Assembly: GCA_035765045.1 (NCBI GenBank)
Contig: DASTYI010000020.1
Location: forward strand, 1-49,815
DNA from: Iamia sp035765045
Lineage (GTDB): Bacteria > Actinomycetota > Acidimicrobiia > Acidimicrobiales > Iamiaceae
Reading direction: 5' to 3'
Length of the DNA: 49,815 nt
Shown in pieces: positions 25,759-32,902 of this stretch. Under the pieces are notes generated by a model, which was given only the letters and a program-made list of their open reading frames with translations, ran no database searches and was not told where the DNA came from. The first letter of the stretch is position 1; each line of letters starts with the position of its first letter. The position numbers were made by a program, and so were the translations under genes.

Positions 25759-26892
25759 ATGAGGCCGGCCGCCTTCGCCTACGGCACCGCCTTCGCCGTC
25801 GCCTTCGGCATCACCCTGGTCCTCACCCCCATCTGCGGGTGGTTCGCCAAGCGGGTCGGCGCCATCGACGCCCGGACCGACGACCGGCGGGTCCACAAGG
25901 CCCCCACCCCCTACCTGGGGGGGCTGGCCATCTGCCTCGGGCTGATCGGCGCCGTGGGCGTGGCCTGGACGATGGACGAGTTCGACGCCGTGTTCGACGA
26001 GAGCGGCCGGACGATCCTCGGGGTGCTGATGGCCGCCGCCATCGCCTGCGCCGTGGGCACCCTCGACGACATCCGCGAGGTCTCACCCCCGGCCAAGACC
26101 GCCGGGCTCGTCTTGTCGGGCAGCGCCCTCTACTGGATGGGCGCCGCCCTGCTGATCGTGCGGATCCCCTTCGCCGGCACCCTCGTGCTCTCGTGGGACC
26201 TCGCCCCGCTGCTCACCGTCGTGTGGGTGATGGGCATGGCCAACGCCACCAACTTCATCGACGGGCTCGACGGGCTGGCGGCCGGCATCGTCGCCATCGC
26301 CAGCGGCGCCCTCTTCCTCTACTCGCACCGGCTGTCGGGGCTGTCGTCGGAGGCCGTCCTCGCCGTCGAGAGCCCGGCGCCGCTGATCGCCATCGTCGTC
26401 CTCGGGGCGTGCGTCGGCTTCCTGCCCTACAACTTCAACCCGGCCCGCATCTTCATGGGCGACGGCGGCGCCCTCATGCTCGGCGTGGTGATGGCGGGGA
26501 CGACGATGCTCGTCGGCGGCCAGACCGAGAACCAGTTCAGCGGCTCGGCCTTCTTCTTCTACTTCCCGCTGCTGATCCCGATCGTGGTGATGGGGGCGCC
26601 GATCCTCGACACGCTGTGGGCGATCATCCGCCGCACCCGCAAGGGCCTGAGCCCGGCCCACGCCGACAAGAACCACCTCCACCACCGGCTGATGCGGATG
26701 GGCCACGGCCACCGGCGCAGCGTCCTGATCCTGTGGACCTGGACCGCCCTGCTGTCGGCCTTCGTGCTGGTGCCCGTCTACACCGACCGGGGCAACTCGG
26801 TGGTGCCGATCGGCATCGCCGCCGCCGGCCTCGTCCTCTACACCTACCTCCACCCCGGCGCCCGCCGGGCCAAGGAGGGCGACGCCGTCTAG
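25759..26892 (+). CDS. wecA: Undecaprenyl-phosphate glycosyl-1-phosphate transferase (WecA/MraY family)
   Basis: 377-residue polytopic membrane enzyme that moves a sugar-1-phosphate from a UDP-sugar (usually GlcNAc) to the C50 lipid carrier, starting cell-wall polymer or arabinogalactan-linker synthesis. The family's catalytic motifs are present: TLDDIREVSPPAKTAGLV, NATNFIDGLDGLAAG, FNPARIFMGDGGALMLG and the HADKNHLHHRLMRMGH His motif. Around ten membrane helices. The actinobacterial counterpart (Rv1302, rfe) sits just before the atp operon, as here except for orientation. It ends 11 bp before a type A palindrome. Confidence 0.92.
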   Translation: MRPAAFAYGTAFAVAFGITLVLTPICGWFAKRVGAIDARTDDRRVHKAPTPYLGGLAICLGLIGAVGVAWTMDEFDAVFDESGRTILGVLMAAAIACAVGTLDDIREVSPPAKTAGLVLSGSALYWMGAALLIVRIPFAGTLVLSWDLAPLLTVVWVMGMANATNFIDGLDGLAAGIVAIASGALFLYSHRLSGLSSEAVLAVESPAPLIAIVVLGACVGFLPYNFNPARIFMGDGGALMLGVVMAGTTMLVGGQTENQFSGSAFFFYFPLLIPIVVMGAPILDTLWAIIRRTRKGLSPAHADKNHLHHRLMRMGHGHRRSVLILWTWTALLSAFVLVPVYTDRGNSVVPIGIAAAGLVLYTYLHPGARRAKEGDAV

Positions 26893-26903
26893 GGCCCGGC
26901 GAT

Positions 26904-26932
26904 CGCCTCAAGGTGCCTGGCACCTTGAGGCG
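26904..26932. repeat. Perfect 29-nt palindrome, type A; likely bidirectional terminator
   Basis: 14-bp arms around a central T at 26918; left arm CGCCTCAAGGTGCC. It lies between the convergent wecA and small membrane-protein genes, 11 and 4 bp from their stops. Its inner 25 nt match the palindrome at 1-25 except for the central base. Confidence 0.88.
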
Positions 26933-26936
26933 GTTC

Positions 26937-27116
26937 CTAGTCGGTGGCCTGGTCGGAGGCCTCGGTGGCGACGCTGAGGACGACGGCGCCGAAGACGATC
27001 AGGGTGGTGGCGACGGTGTGGACGAGGTCGTCCCGCCCGACGTCGAGGGCCCCGATGAGGATCATGATCGCCCCGGCGGCCATGAAGGCCACCCCGACGC
27101 GCGTGCCGCTCAACAT
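26937..27116 (-). CDS. Small two-helix membrane protein, 59 residues
   Basis: Reading ATG 27116 to TAG 26937 gives a 59-residue protein: MLSGTRVGVAFMAAGAIMIL, a short loop GALDVGRDDLVHTV, then ATTLIVFGAVVLSVATEASD. Two membrane helices with an acidic loop and tail. A TAGGGT box ends 7 nt before the ATG, which supports it being a real, possibly leaderless gene. Family unknown to me. Confidence 0.6.
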   Translation of the reverse strand: MLSGTRVGVAFMAAGAIMILIGALDVGRDDLVHTVATTLIVFGAVVLSVATEASDQATD

Positions 27117-27123
27117 CGACCCG

Positions 27124-27129
27124 ACCCTA
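27124..27129 (-). promoter_or_regulatory. Candidate -10 box TAGGGT for the small membrane protein
   Basis: Minus-strand TAGGGT ends 7 nt before ATG 27116, the same geometry as the box upstream of glpX. Confidence 0.35.
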
Positions 27130-27152
27130 CCCCTCGCCCGGGTCCCCGCCGG

Positions 27153-27911
27153 CTACCCGAAGAACTTGCCGCTGGCCCGGGCCAGGGCGTCGAGGTGCTG
27201 GTTGAGGGCGCCGGTCCAGTCGAAGGGCTCGTTGGTCGGGCCGGCCAGCGTGCTCTGGCGGTCGCGGGAGGCGAGGAGGCCCCGGCGCTCGAGCTCGACG
27301 ACGACCCGGGTCTCGTGGGGGCCGGTGACGAAGGTCAGCTCGGCCTCGGGGATCTTGCCGTGGCCCCGGAACTCGACCTCGTTGTAGAAGCCGAGCGACG
27401 AGCCGGCCACCGAGCCCTTCTCCAGGTCCGCGCTCATCAGGCTGAAGCCGACCCGCTCCATCGCCGCCACGACCTCCTCGTGGACCGGGAGGGGGTGGAT
27501 GTCGATCGGGTCGAAGTCGGTGGCGTCGCGCCCGCCGGGGAGGTCGAAGCGGGTCTGGACGCCGAGCCGCATCCGCTCGAAGCGCCGGCCCCGGAGGAGG
27601 TTGAACGGCGCCTCCCACGGCACCTCCATCTGGAACGGGACGCTGGTGTTCACCCCGGCCTCGAGCCGGCCCGCCCCGGCCACCTGGAGGCTGGCGAACT
27701 GGATGCGGGAGAGGTACTCGTCATCGCCCGACTCGACCTCGACGGTGGCGGCCAGCGAGAGCGTGAGGTTGTTGAAGTCCCGGGGCTCGGAGCCCCCGGT
27801 GATGCGGACCTCGCCCTGGAGGAGGCCACCGGGGTACACGGCGGGGGTGGAGAGGACCGTGTCGACCGACGGCCCGCCGACCCCGAACGCCTGCTTCAGC
27901 TTCTTGAACAT
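27153..27911 (-). CDS. Spo0M-like (sporulation-control) protein
   Basis: 252 residues. The N-terminal MFKKLKQAFGVGGPSVDTVL and YPGGLLQGEVRITGG are characteristic of the Spo0M family, an arrestin-like beta-sandwich protein that in Bacillus influences sporulation phosphorelay and cell-shape factors. LPVHEEVVAAMERVGFSLMSADLE and a C-terminal GHGKIPEAELTF segment are also typical. These proteins occur in many non-sporulating actinobacteria, so the name does not imply sporulation. ATG 27911. Confidence 0.85.
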   Translation of the reverse strand: MFKKLKQAFGVGGPSVDTVLSTPAVYPGGLLQGEVRITGGSEPRDFNNLTLSLAATVEVESGDDEYLSRIQFASLQVAGAGRLEAGVNTSVPFQMEVPWEAPFNLLRGRRFERMRLGVQTRFDLPGGRDATDFDPIDIHPLPVHEEVVAAMERVGFSLMSADLEKGSVAGSSLGFYNEVEFRGHGKIPEAELTFVTGPHETRVVVELERRGLLASRDRQSTLAGPTNEPFDWTGALNQHLDALARASGKFFG

Positions 27912-27966
27912 GGCGGGATGCTGGCACGCCGCACCGACCGGGGGAAGCGTCGCCCGGGGGGTGGGC

Positions 27967-28551
27967 TCACCCGATGTCGAGGGCGCCCTGGCGCAGGATC
28001 CGCCAGGGGTCGACGGTGAGGTCGACCACCGTCGACGCCTGCCCGTCGAGGGTGCCGCCGTCGGCGACCACGGCGACCGGGCCGGTGAGGGAGGCCGCCG
28101 CCTCGGCCGCCGTGGGCGGCGTCGGCTCGCCGCTGCGGTTGGCGCTGGTGGTGGCGATCGGCCCGGTGCGGGCGGCGACCGCCCGGACCAGGGGGTCGTC
28201 CGGGCAGCGGACGCCGACGGTGCCGGGGTCGCCCCCGAGGTCCCAGCCGGCCCGGTCGGGGTGCCGGCGGACGACGACGGTGAGCGGGCCGGGCCAGTGG
28301 GCGGCGACCAGGGCGGCGGTGCGGTCGTCGACGGTGGCGGCCAGCCCGTCGAGGGCGGCGACATCGGCCACGAGGACGGCGAGGGGGACGTCGGGGCGGC
28401 GATCCTTGAGGGCGTAGAGCCGGGCGGTGGCGCCGGGCACCGAGGGCAGGGCGGCCACGCCGTACACCGTGTCGGTCGGGATCACGACCGGCTCACCGGC
28501 GAGCAGCGCCTCGACCAACCGGTCGACCAGGCCGGGATCGGGGTCGGTCAC
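27967..28551 (-). CDS. L-threonylcarbamoyladenylate synthase (Sua5/YrdC/TsaC family)
   Basis: Makes threonylcarbamoyl-AMP for the t6A37 modification of ANN-decoding tRNAs. About 194 residues, the short TsaC form without the Sua5 C-terminal domain. Motifs: EPVVIPTDTVYGVAALP, YALKDRRPDVPLAVLV, HWPGPLTVVVRR and ATTSANRSGEPTP. GTG start at 28551. It follows prmC on the same strand, as in most Actinomycetota, with a palindromic sequence in the 67-bp gap. Confidence 0.93.
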   Translation of the reverse strand: MTDPDPGLVDRLVEALLAGEPVVIPTDTVYGVAALPSVPGATARLYALKDRRPDVPLAVLVADVAALDGLAATVDDRTAALVAAHWPGPLTVVVRRHPDRAGWDLGGDPGTVGVRCPDDPLVRAVAARTGPIATTSANRSGEPTPPTAAEAAASLTGPVAVVADGGTLDGQASTVVDLTVDPWRILRQGALDIG

Positions 28552-28563
28552 GGCCGCTCCCTC

Positions 28564-28614
28564 CGAGGTTCGTGCACCTGGGTCGGTCCGTGATGCCCAG
28601 CTGCACGGAGCTCG
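28564..28614. repeat. Imperfect palindrome between prmC and sua5
   Basis: 19-nt arms (28564-28582 and 28596-28614) pair with three mismatches around a 13-nt loop; inner stem CGTGCA-CTGGG. It sits in the only sizeable gap inside the prfA-prmC-sua5 run and may attenuate or separate sua5 expression. Confidence 0.6.
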
Positions 28615-28618
28615 CGGG

Positions 28619-29617
28619 TCACGGGGCGGGCGGGGTGCGGGCGACGAGGGCGCGGTCGCGGCCGGCGAGGTCGGGGCGGACCTCGACGTCGACCAGCCGG
28701 GCGGCGGCGGCCAGGGCGGCGGCCGCCTCGCCCTGGGTGGCGCCGATCTCGACGACCAGCAGCCCGCCCGGCACCAGCCAGTCGCCGGCCTCGGCCACGA
28801 TCGCCTCGACCGCCTCCAGCCCGGTCGGGCCCGACACCAGGGCACCGGTCGGCTCCCAGTCGGCCACCACCGGGGGCAGCTCCTCGTCGGCGGCGACGTA
28901 GGGCGGGTTGGAGACGACGACGTCGACCCGGCCGGCCCGGTCGGGCGGCAGCGGGGCGAACCACGAGCCCTCGTGGACGGTGACGTTCCCGCCGCCGATG
29001 CCCAACCCGGCCAGGTTGGCCCGGGCCACGGCCACCGCCGCGGCCGAGACGTCGACCAGGTGGACCTCGGCCCCCCGCCACTCGGCGGCCACGGCCAGGC
29101 CGATGGCACCGGACCCGCAGCCGAGGTCGACCACCACGGGGGCGACGGCCGAGGTGTCGGCGGCGGCGTCGCGCCGCTGGCGCAGCTCGGCCAGGACGTG
29201 GTCGACGACGCCCTCGGTCTCGGGCCGGGGGATCAGGACCCGGTCGTCGACCATCAGGTCGAGGGTGCGGAACCCCCAGCGGCCGAGGACGTACTGGAGC
29301 GGTTCGCCGGCCAGGCGACGCTCGACCATGCGATCGAGGGCGGCCACGCCCCGCACGGTGGCGGGCTCGTCGAGGTGGGCGTGGAGGGCGGCGCCGTCGT
29401 GGCCGGTGGCCTCCTCGACGATCCGGCGGGCGTCACCCTCGGCGTTCTCGACCCCCCGGGCCGCCAGCGTCGCCGCCGCCTCGGCCAGCAGGGCCCGCCA
29501 CGGCACGGTGCCGTCGGAGCCGGGGTCGATGTCGGGGTGGGGGGCGTCGGGTTGCGGGTCGGGGGCGGGGACGGCCCCGCTCAGGTCCTCGACGGGCTCG
29601 TCGGGCGGCCCCGTCAT
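28619..29617 (-). CDS. prmC: Peptide chain release factor N5-glutamine methyltransferase
   Basis: SAM-dependent enzyme that methylates the Gln of the GGQ motif in release factors. 332 residues, longer than usual because of a ~40-residue acidic, Pro-rich N-terminal extension. SAM motif VVVDLGCGSGAIGLAVA, catalytic NPPY (VVVSNPPYVAADEEL) and RPETEGVVDHVL are intact. Its ATG overlaps the prfA stop by 4 nt, so it is made together with its substrate. Confidence 0.95.
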   Translation of the reverse strand: MTGPPDEPVEDLSGAVPAPDPQPDAPHPDIDPGSDGTVPWRALLAEAAATLAARGVENAEGDARRIVEEATGHDGAALHAHLDEPATVRGVAALDRMVERRLAGEPLQYVLGRWGFRTLDLMVDDRVLIPRPETEGVVDHVLAELRQRRDAAADTSAVAPVVVDLGCGSGAIGLAVAAEWRGAEVHLVDVSAAAVAVARANLAGLGIGGGNVTVHEGSWFAPLPPDRAGRVDVVVSNPPYVAADEELPPVVADWEPTGALVSGPTGLEAVEAIVAEAGDWLVPGGLLVVEIGATQGEAAAALAAAARLVDVEVRPDLAGRDRALVARTPPAP

Positions 29618-30690
29618 GCGCCGGCCTCGGTCAGTCGCCGGGTCTGCTCCTCGGCGACCAGGGCATCGCTGACGTCGTCGAGATCGCCGGCCAGGACCTT
29701 GTCGAGCTTGTAGAGGGTCAGCCCGATCCGGTGGTCGCTGACCCGGTTCTCCTTGAAGTTGTAGGTGCGGATCTTCTCGCTCCGGCCGCCGCCCCCGGTC
29801 TGGCTGCGCCGGGCCTCCGACGCCTCGGCCGCCGCCCTCTCCTGCTCGGCCGCCAGCAGCCGGCTGCGCAGCACCCGCAGCGCCTTCTCCTTGTTCTGGA
29901 GCTGGCTCTTCTCGTCCTGCATCGCCACGACCACGCCGGTGGGCAGGTGGGTGATGCGGACCGCCGAGTCGGTCGTGTTGACCGACTGCCCGCCCGGGCC
30001 CGACGACCGGTAGACGTCGATCTGGAGGTCGTTGGGGTCGATGGCGACGTCGACCTCGTCGGCCTCGGGGAGCACGGTGACCGTGGCCGACGACGTGTGG
30101 ATGCGGCCCTGCGACTCGGTCACCGGCACCCGCTGGACCCGGTGCGGGCCGCCCTCGTGCTTGAGGTGCGACCAGGCGCCGTCGCCCTTCACCTGGAAGG
30201 TGACCTGCTCGTAGCCGCCCATCGGCGACGGCTCGGCCTCCATCACGGTCAGCGCCCAGCCCTTGGCCGGGATCCACGCCCGGTACATCTCGAACAGGTC
30301 ACGGGCGAAGAGGTTGGCCTCCTCGCCGCCCTCGGCGCCGCGGATCTCGACGATCACGTAGCGGTCGTCGTTGGGGTCCCGGGGCAGGAGCAGGACCCGG
30401 ATCTCGGCGGTCAGCCGCTCGATGTCGGCCTCGGCCTCGTCGACCTCCTGCTTGAGCTCGGCCTTGTCGGCGGCATCGGCCTCGGCCCACATCTCCCGGG
30501 CGGTGGCCAGGTCGTCGGTGCGGCCCCGGAGCTCCCGGGCCCGGGACACGATCGCCTCCAGCTCCTTGTGCCGGCGGGCCAGGTCGGCCGAGCGGGCCTG
30601 GTCGGCGTACACGTCGGGGTCGGACAGCCGGGCCTCGACATCGGCCAGCTCGCGGGCCAGCTCGTCCAGTCGCTCCAGCATCCGGGCCAC
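29614..30690 (-). CDS. prfA: Peptide chain release factor 1
   Basis: Terminates translation at UAA and UAG. 358 residues. The codon-recognition tripeptide is PVT (RVQRVPVTESQGRIHTSS), an RF1-type PxT, and the catalytic motif is GGQ (SSGPGGQSVNTTDSAVRITH). Start is GTG 30690 or ATG 30681 (MLERLDELARE). Followed directly by prmC, which modifies this GGQ. Confidence 0.97.
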   Translation of the reverse strand: MARMLERLDELARELADVEARLSDPDVYADQARSADLARRHKELEAIVSRARELRGRTDDLATAREMWAEADAADKAELKQEVDEAEADIERLTAEIRVLLLPRDPNDDRYVIVEIRGAEGGEEANLFARDLFEMYRAWIPAKGWALTVMEAEPSPMGGYEQVTFQVKGDGAWSHLKHEGGPHRVQRVPVTESQGRIHTSSATVTVLPEADEVDVAIDPNDLQIDVYRSSGPGGQSVNTTDSAVRITHLPTGVVVAMQDEKSQLQNKEKALRVLRSRLLAAEQERAAAEASEARRSQTGGGGRSEKIRTYNFKENRVSDHRIGLTLYKLDKVLAGDLDDVSDALVAEEQTRRLTEAGA

Positions 30691-30723
30691 GGTAGCGGCG
30701 GGACCCCCCGGCCCCCCTGGCCG

Positions 30724-31164
30724 TCAGCCCGGCGGGTCGCCGCCGTCGTCGTCGAGGCCGAGCTCCTTGCGCATGGCGGCCAGGCGCTCGTCGGCGGCCC
30801 GCTGCTGGGCGGCGAAGTCGATCGCCGGCCCATCGGTCGACGGGGCCAGCGGCGCCGCCGGGGCCGGGGGCGCCGGGTGGGGCGGGTCGGTGGCGCCCGG
30901 GTCCGACGTGCGGGGCTCGGGCGGCGGGGTGTCCTCGGCCCGCCGGGCCGCCTCGGAGCGGCGGGCCTGCTCGGCCTGGGCCTCGATGCGGGCCCGGGCC
31001 TCGTCGAAGGTCGGGGCGTCGCCCTCGGCGGTCAACCACGGCTTGCCCTCGGCCTTGGCCCGCTGCTCGGCCTCGAGCCGGTCCATCTCGGCGTCGCCCC
31101 GCCGCACGGTGTCGTCGATCTTGGCCTTGGCGTAGCGCAGCCAGCGCTCCCACTGGGCCGCCAT
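30724..31164 (-). CDS. Hypothetical protein, helical N-terminus and Pro/Ala-rich middle
   Basis: 146 residues from ATG 31164. MAAQWERWLRYAKAKIDDTV starts a charged helical region of ~70 residues, then a Pro/Ala/Asp-rich disordered stretch, then IDFAAQQRAADERLAAMRKE. No membrane segment, no known domain. Placed just upstream of prfA on the same strand; real coding is likely from codon periodicity and position, but function is unknown. Confidence 0.6.
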   Translation of the reverse strand: MAAQWERWLRYAKAKIDDTVRRGDAEMDRLEAEQRAKAEGKPWLTAEGDAPTFDEARARIEAQAEQARRSEAARRAEDTPPPEPRTSDPGATDPPHPAPPAPAAPLAPSTDGPAIDFAAQQRAADERLAAMRKELGLDDDGGDPPG

Positions 31165-31260
31165 CAGCGCTCGCCACCGGATCGGGTCACCCCCCGATCA
31201 TGGCGGACCGGGCGCCGCCCCGTCTGGCACGGAGGCCACTCCGCTCGCCATCCTCTCGGG

Positions 31261-31581
31261 GTGACCGAGCCCACCGCCCCCGTCGCCTCGCTGCCCTCGG
31301 TGGCCAAGCCGCTGAAGATCATGTCGCTCGTCGAGGCCACCTCGTACCTCGTGCTCCTCGGCGCGGTGGTGGCCAAGCGGGTGTTCGACGCCCCCGGCGA
31401 GGGCGGGGTGCCGATCATGGGCCCGGTCCACGGCACGCTCTACCTGATCTTCGCCGTGATCGCCCTGATCGGGCGGGAGGAGCAGGGCTGGACGGCCAAG
31501 CAGACCGTCCTCGCCCTCGTCCTCGGCGCCATCCCGCTCGGCGGCTTCTACGTCGAGCGCAAGCTCGTCCGGGTGCCCTAG
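31261..31581 (+). CDS. DUF3817 family membrane protein
   Basis: 106 residues from GTG 31261. LKIMSLVEATSYLVLLGAVV, then PIMGPVHGTLYLIFAVIALI, then a third helix (VLALVLGAIPLGGFYVERKL) match DUF3817, a small integral membrane protein common in Actinomycetota; the HG in the second helix is conserved. Function unknown. Its TAG and the TAG of the convergent gene lie in the same CTAG. Confidence 0.82.
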   Translation: MTEPTAPVASLPSVAKPLKIMSLVEATSYLVLLGAVVAKRVFDAPGEGGVPIMGPVHGTLYLIFAVIALIGREEQGWTAKQTVLALVLGAIPLGGFYVERKLVRVP

Positions 31582-32576
31582 GCCCAGGGGATGCGCCACT
31601 CGCCGTCGAGGGGGACGACCTCGGCGGGCGGGGCGAGACGGGCGGCCAGGGCCTGCGTCAGCGGGAGGGCGTCGCGGGCGGGGACGGCGATCAGGAGGCG
31701 GGCGCCGGGGGCACGGGCGGCCCGGTCGTCGGCGGCGGCGGGGACGAGCTCGAGGTCGACGCCGGTCGAGCAGGTGACGACGACCGCCTCGCCGGCCCGG
31801 TCGAGCCCGACGGCGGTGGCCACCCCGGTGTCCTTGAGGTTGGTCCGCCCGACCGCCGAGGGGACGGGGCGGAGGGCGGCGACGTCGATCCGGTCCGGCT
31901 CGGCCACCAGGGCGGACCGCATCCAGCGCTCGGGGACGAGCTGGTTCAGCGGGTGGGGCGGGGCGCCGGGCCGCCGGTAGCCAGCGACGATGTCGACCGC
32001 CCGGTGGAGCCGGTCGGCCGGGGCCAGGTCGGCGTGCGCCATCTCGGTCAGCTCGCGGTCGAAGCGCCCGACGCCGACCTCGAGCACGGGGCCGTCGTCG
32101 CCCTCGGTGATCCGGGCCACCTCCAGCCCGAGCAGCTCGCCCAGCGTGGCGCCGTCCTCCTCGACGACGTCGAGCCCGGCCTCGCGCAGGAGGCTGCGCA
32201 GGTCGGCCGCCTCGGGGGCGGGGAGCAGGGCGGGCACCGGGGCGGGCGGGGCGGGCACCAGGTCGGTGCCGTCGGCCCGCCAGATCGTCGGCGCGGGGGC
32301 GAGGAGGGCGGCCCGGCGGGCCAGCAGGCCGGCGGCGTCGGGGTCGTCGACCACGACGTGCAGGTCGTCGGCCTCCCGGCGGCGGGCCCAGGCCAGGGCG
32401 GCGCCGAGGCTGCGGTCGGCGTCGGGGCCGAGCAGCACCCACGCCGTGGTCCCGTCGACCATCCCGGCCCCGCCCGGGAGCGCGCCAGGGGCCGCGTCGT
32501 CACCGACGCGGCCCCTGGTCAGTGCCTTCAGCTTGGCGGCGTTGAGCGCCGCGAGCTGGTCCGGCCCGAGGGCCAT
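31578..32576 (-). CDS. Hypothetical protein, 332 residues
   Basis: ATG 32576 overlaps the rpmE stop (TGATG). MALGPDQLAALNAAKLKALT is followed by an alternating alpha/beta protein rich in Ala, Asp and Leu (VLLGPDADRSLGAALAWARR, HVVVDDPDAAGLLARRAALL, LLIAVPARDALPLTQALAAR). No signal peptide and no catalytic motif that I recognise. The coupling to rpmE suggests it is a genuine gene. Converges on the DUF3817 gene with overlapping stops. Confidence 0.65.
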   Translation of the reverse strand: MALGPDQLAALNAAKLKALTRGRVGDDAAPGALPGGAGMVDGTTAWVLLGPDADRSLGAALAWARRREADDLHVVVDDPDAAGLLARRAALLAPAPTIWRADGTDLVPAPPAPVPALLPAPEAADLRSLLREAGLDVVEEDGATLGELLGLEVARITEGDDGPVLEVGVGRFDRELTEMAHADLAPADRLHRAVDIVAGYRRPGAPPHPLNQLVPERWMRSALVAEPDRIDVAALRPVPSAVGRTNLKDTGVATAVGLDRAGEAVVVTCSTGVDLELVPAAADDRAARAPGARLLIAVPARDALPLTQALAARLAPPAEVVPLDGEWRIPWA

Positions 32577-32803
32577 CAGCTCTCGGCGCCGGCCTTCTTG
32601 CCCTTGCGGGCGCCGTAGCGGCGCTCGAAGCGGTCGATGCGGCCGCCGGTGTCCACCAGCTTCTGCTTGCCGGTGTAGAAGGGGTGGCACTCGTTGCACA
32701 GCTCGACCCGCACCGAGTCGCTCGTCGAGCGGGTGACGAACGAGTTGCCGCACGAGCACGACACCGTGGTCTCGGTGTAGGTGGGGTGGATGTCGGTCTT
32801 CAT
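32576..32803 (-). CDS. rpmE: 50S ribosomal protein bL31
   Basis: 75 residues. It has the zinc-binding C+ pattern: C16 and C18 (VSCSCGN) with C36 and C39 (ELCNECHPFYTGKQKLVDT). C-terminal GGRIDRFERRYG is standard. ATG 32803 has GGAG 6 nt upstream. The usual neighbour of rho in Actinomycetota. Confidence 0.96.
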   Translation of the reverse strand: MKTDIHPTYTETTVSCSCGNSFVTRSTSDSVRVELCNECHPFYTGKQKLVDTGGRIDRFERRYGARKGKKAGAES

Positions 32804-32902
32804 GGCTGTCTCCAGTTCTCGTCTCTGTGGCCCCGGTACCGAGCGGGGCTCCGACGAAGGTCTTCCATTCTGCTGCAACAGCAGCGCATTCCCACAGCCC
32901 GG

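Noticed and set aside
27153..27911. Spo0M-like gene as evidence of a sporulating organism
   Set aside because: The family is widespread in non-sporulating actinobacteria and no other sporulation gene is here.
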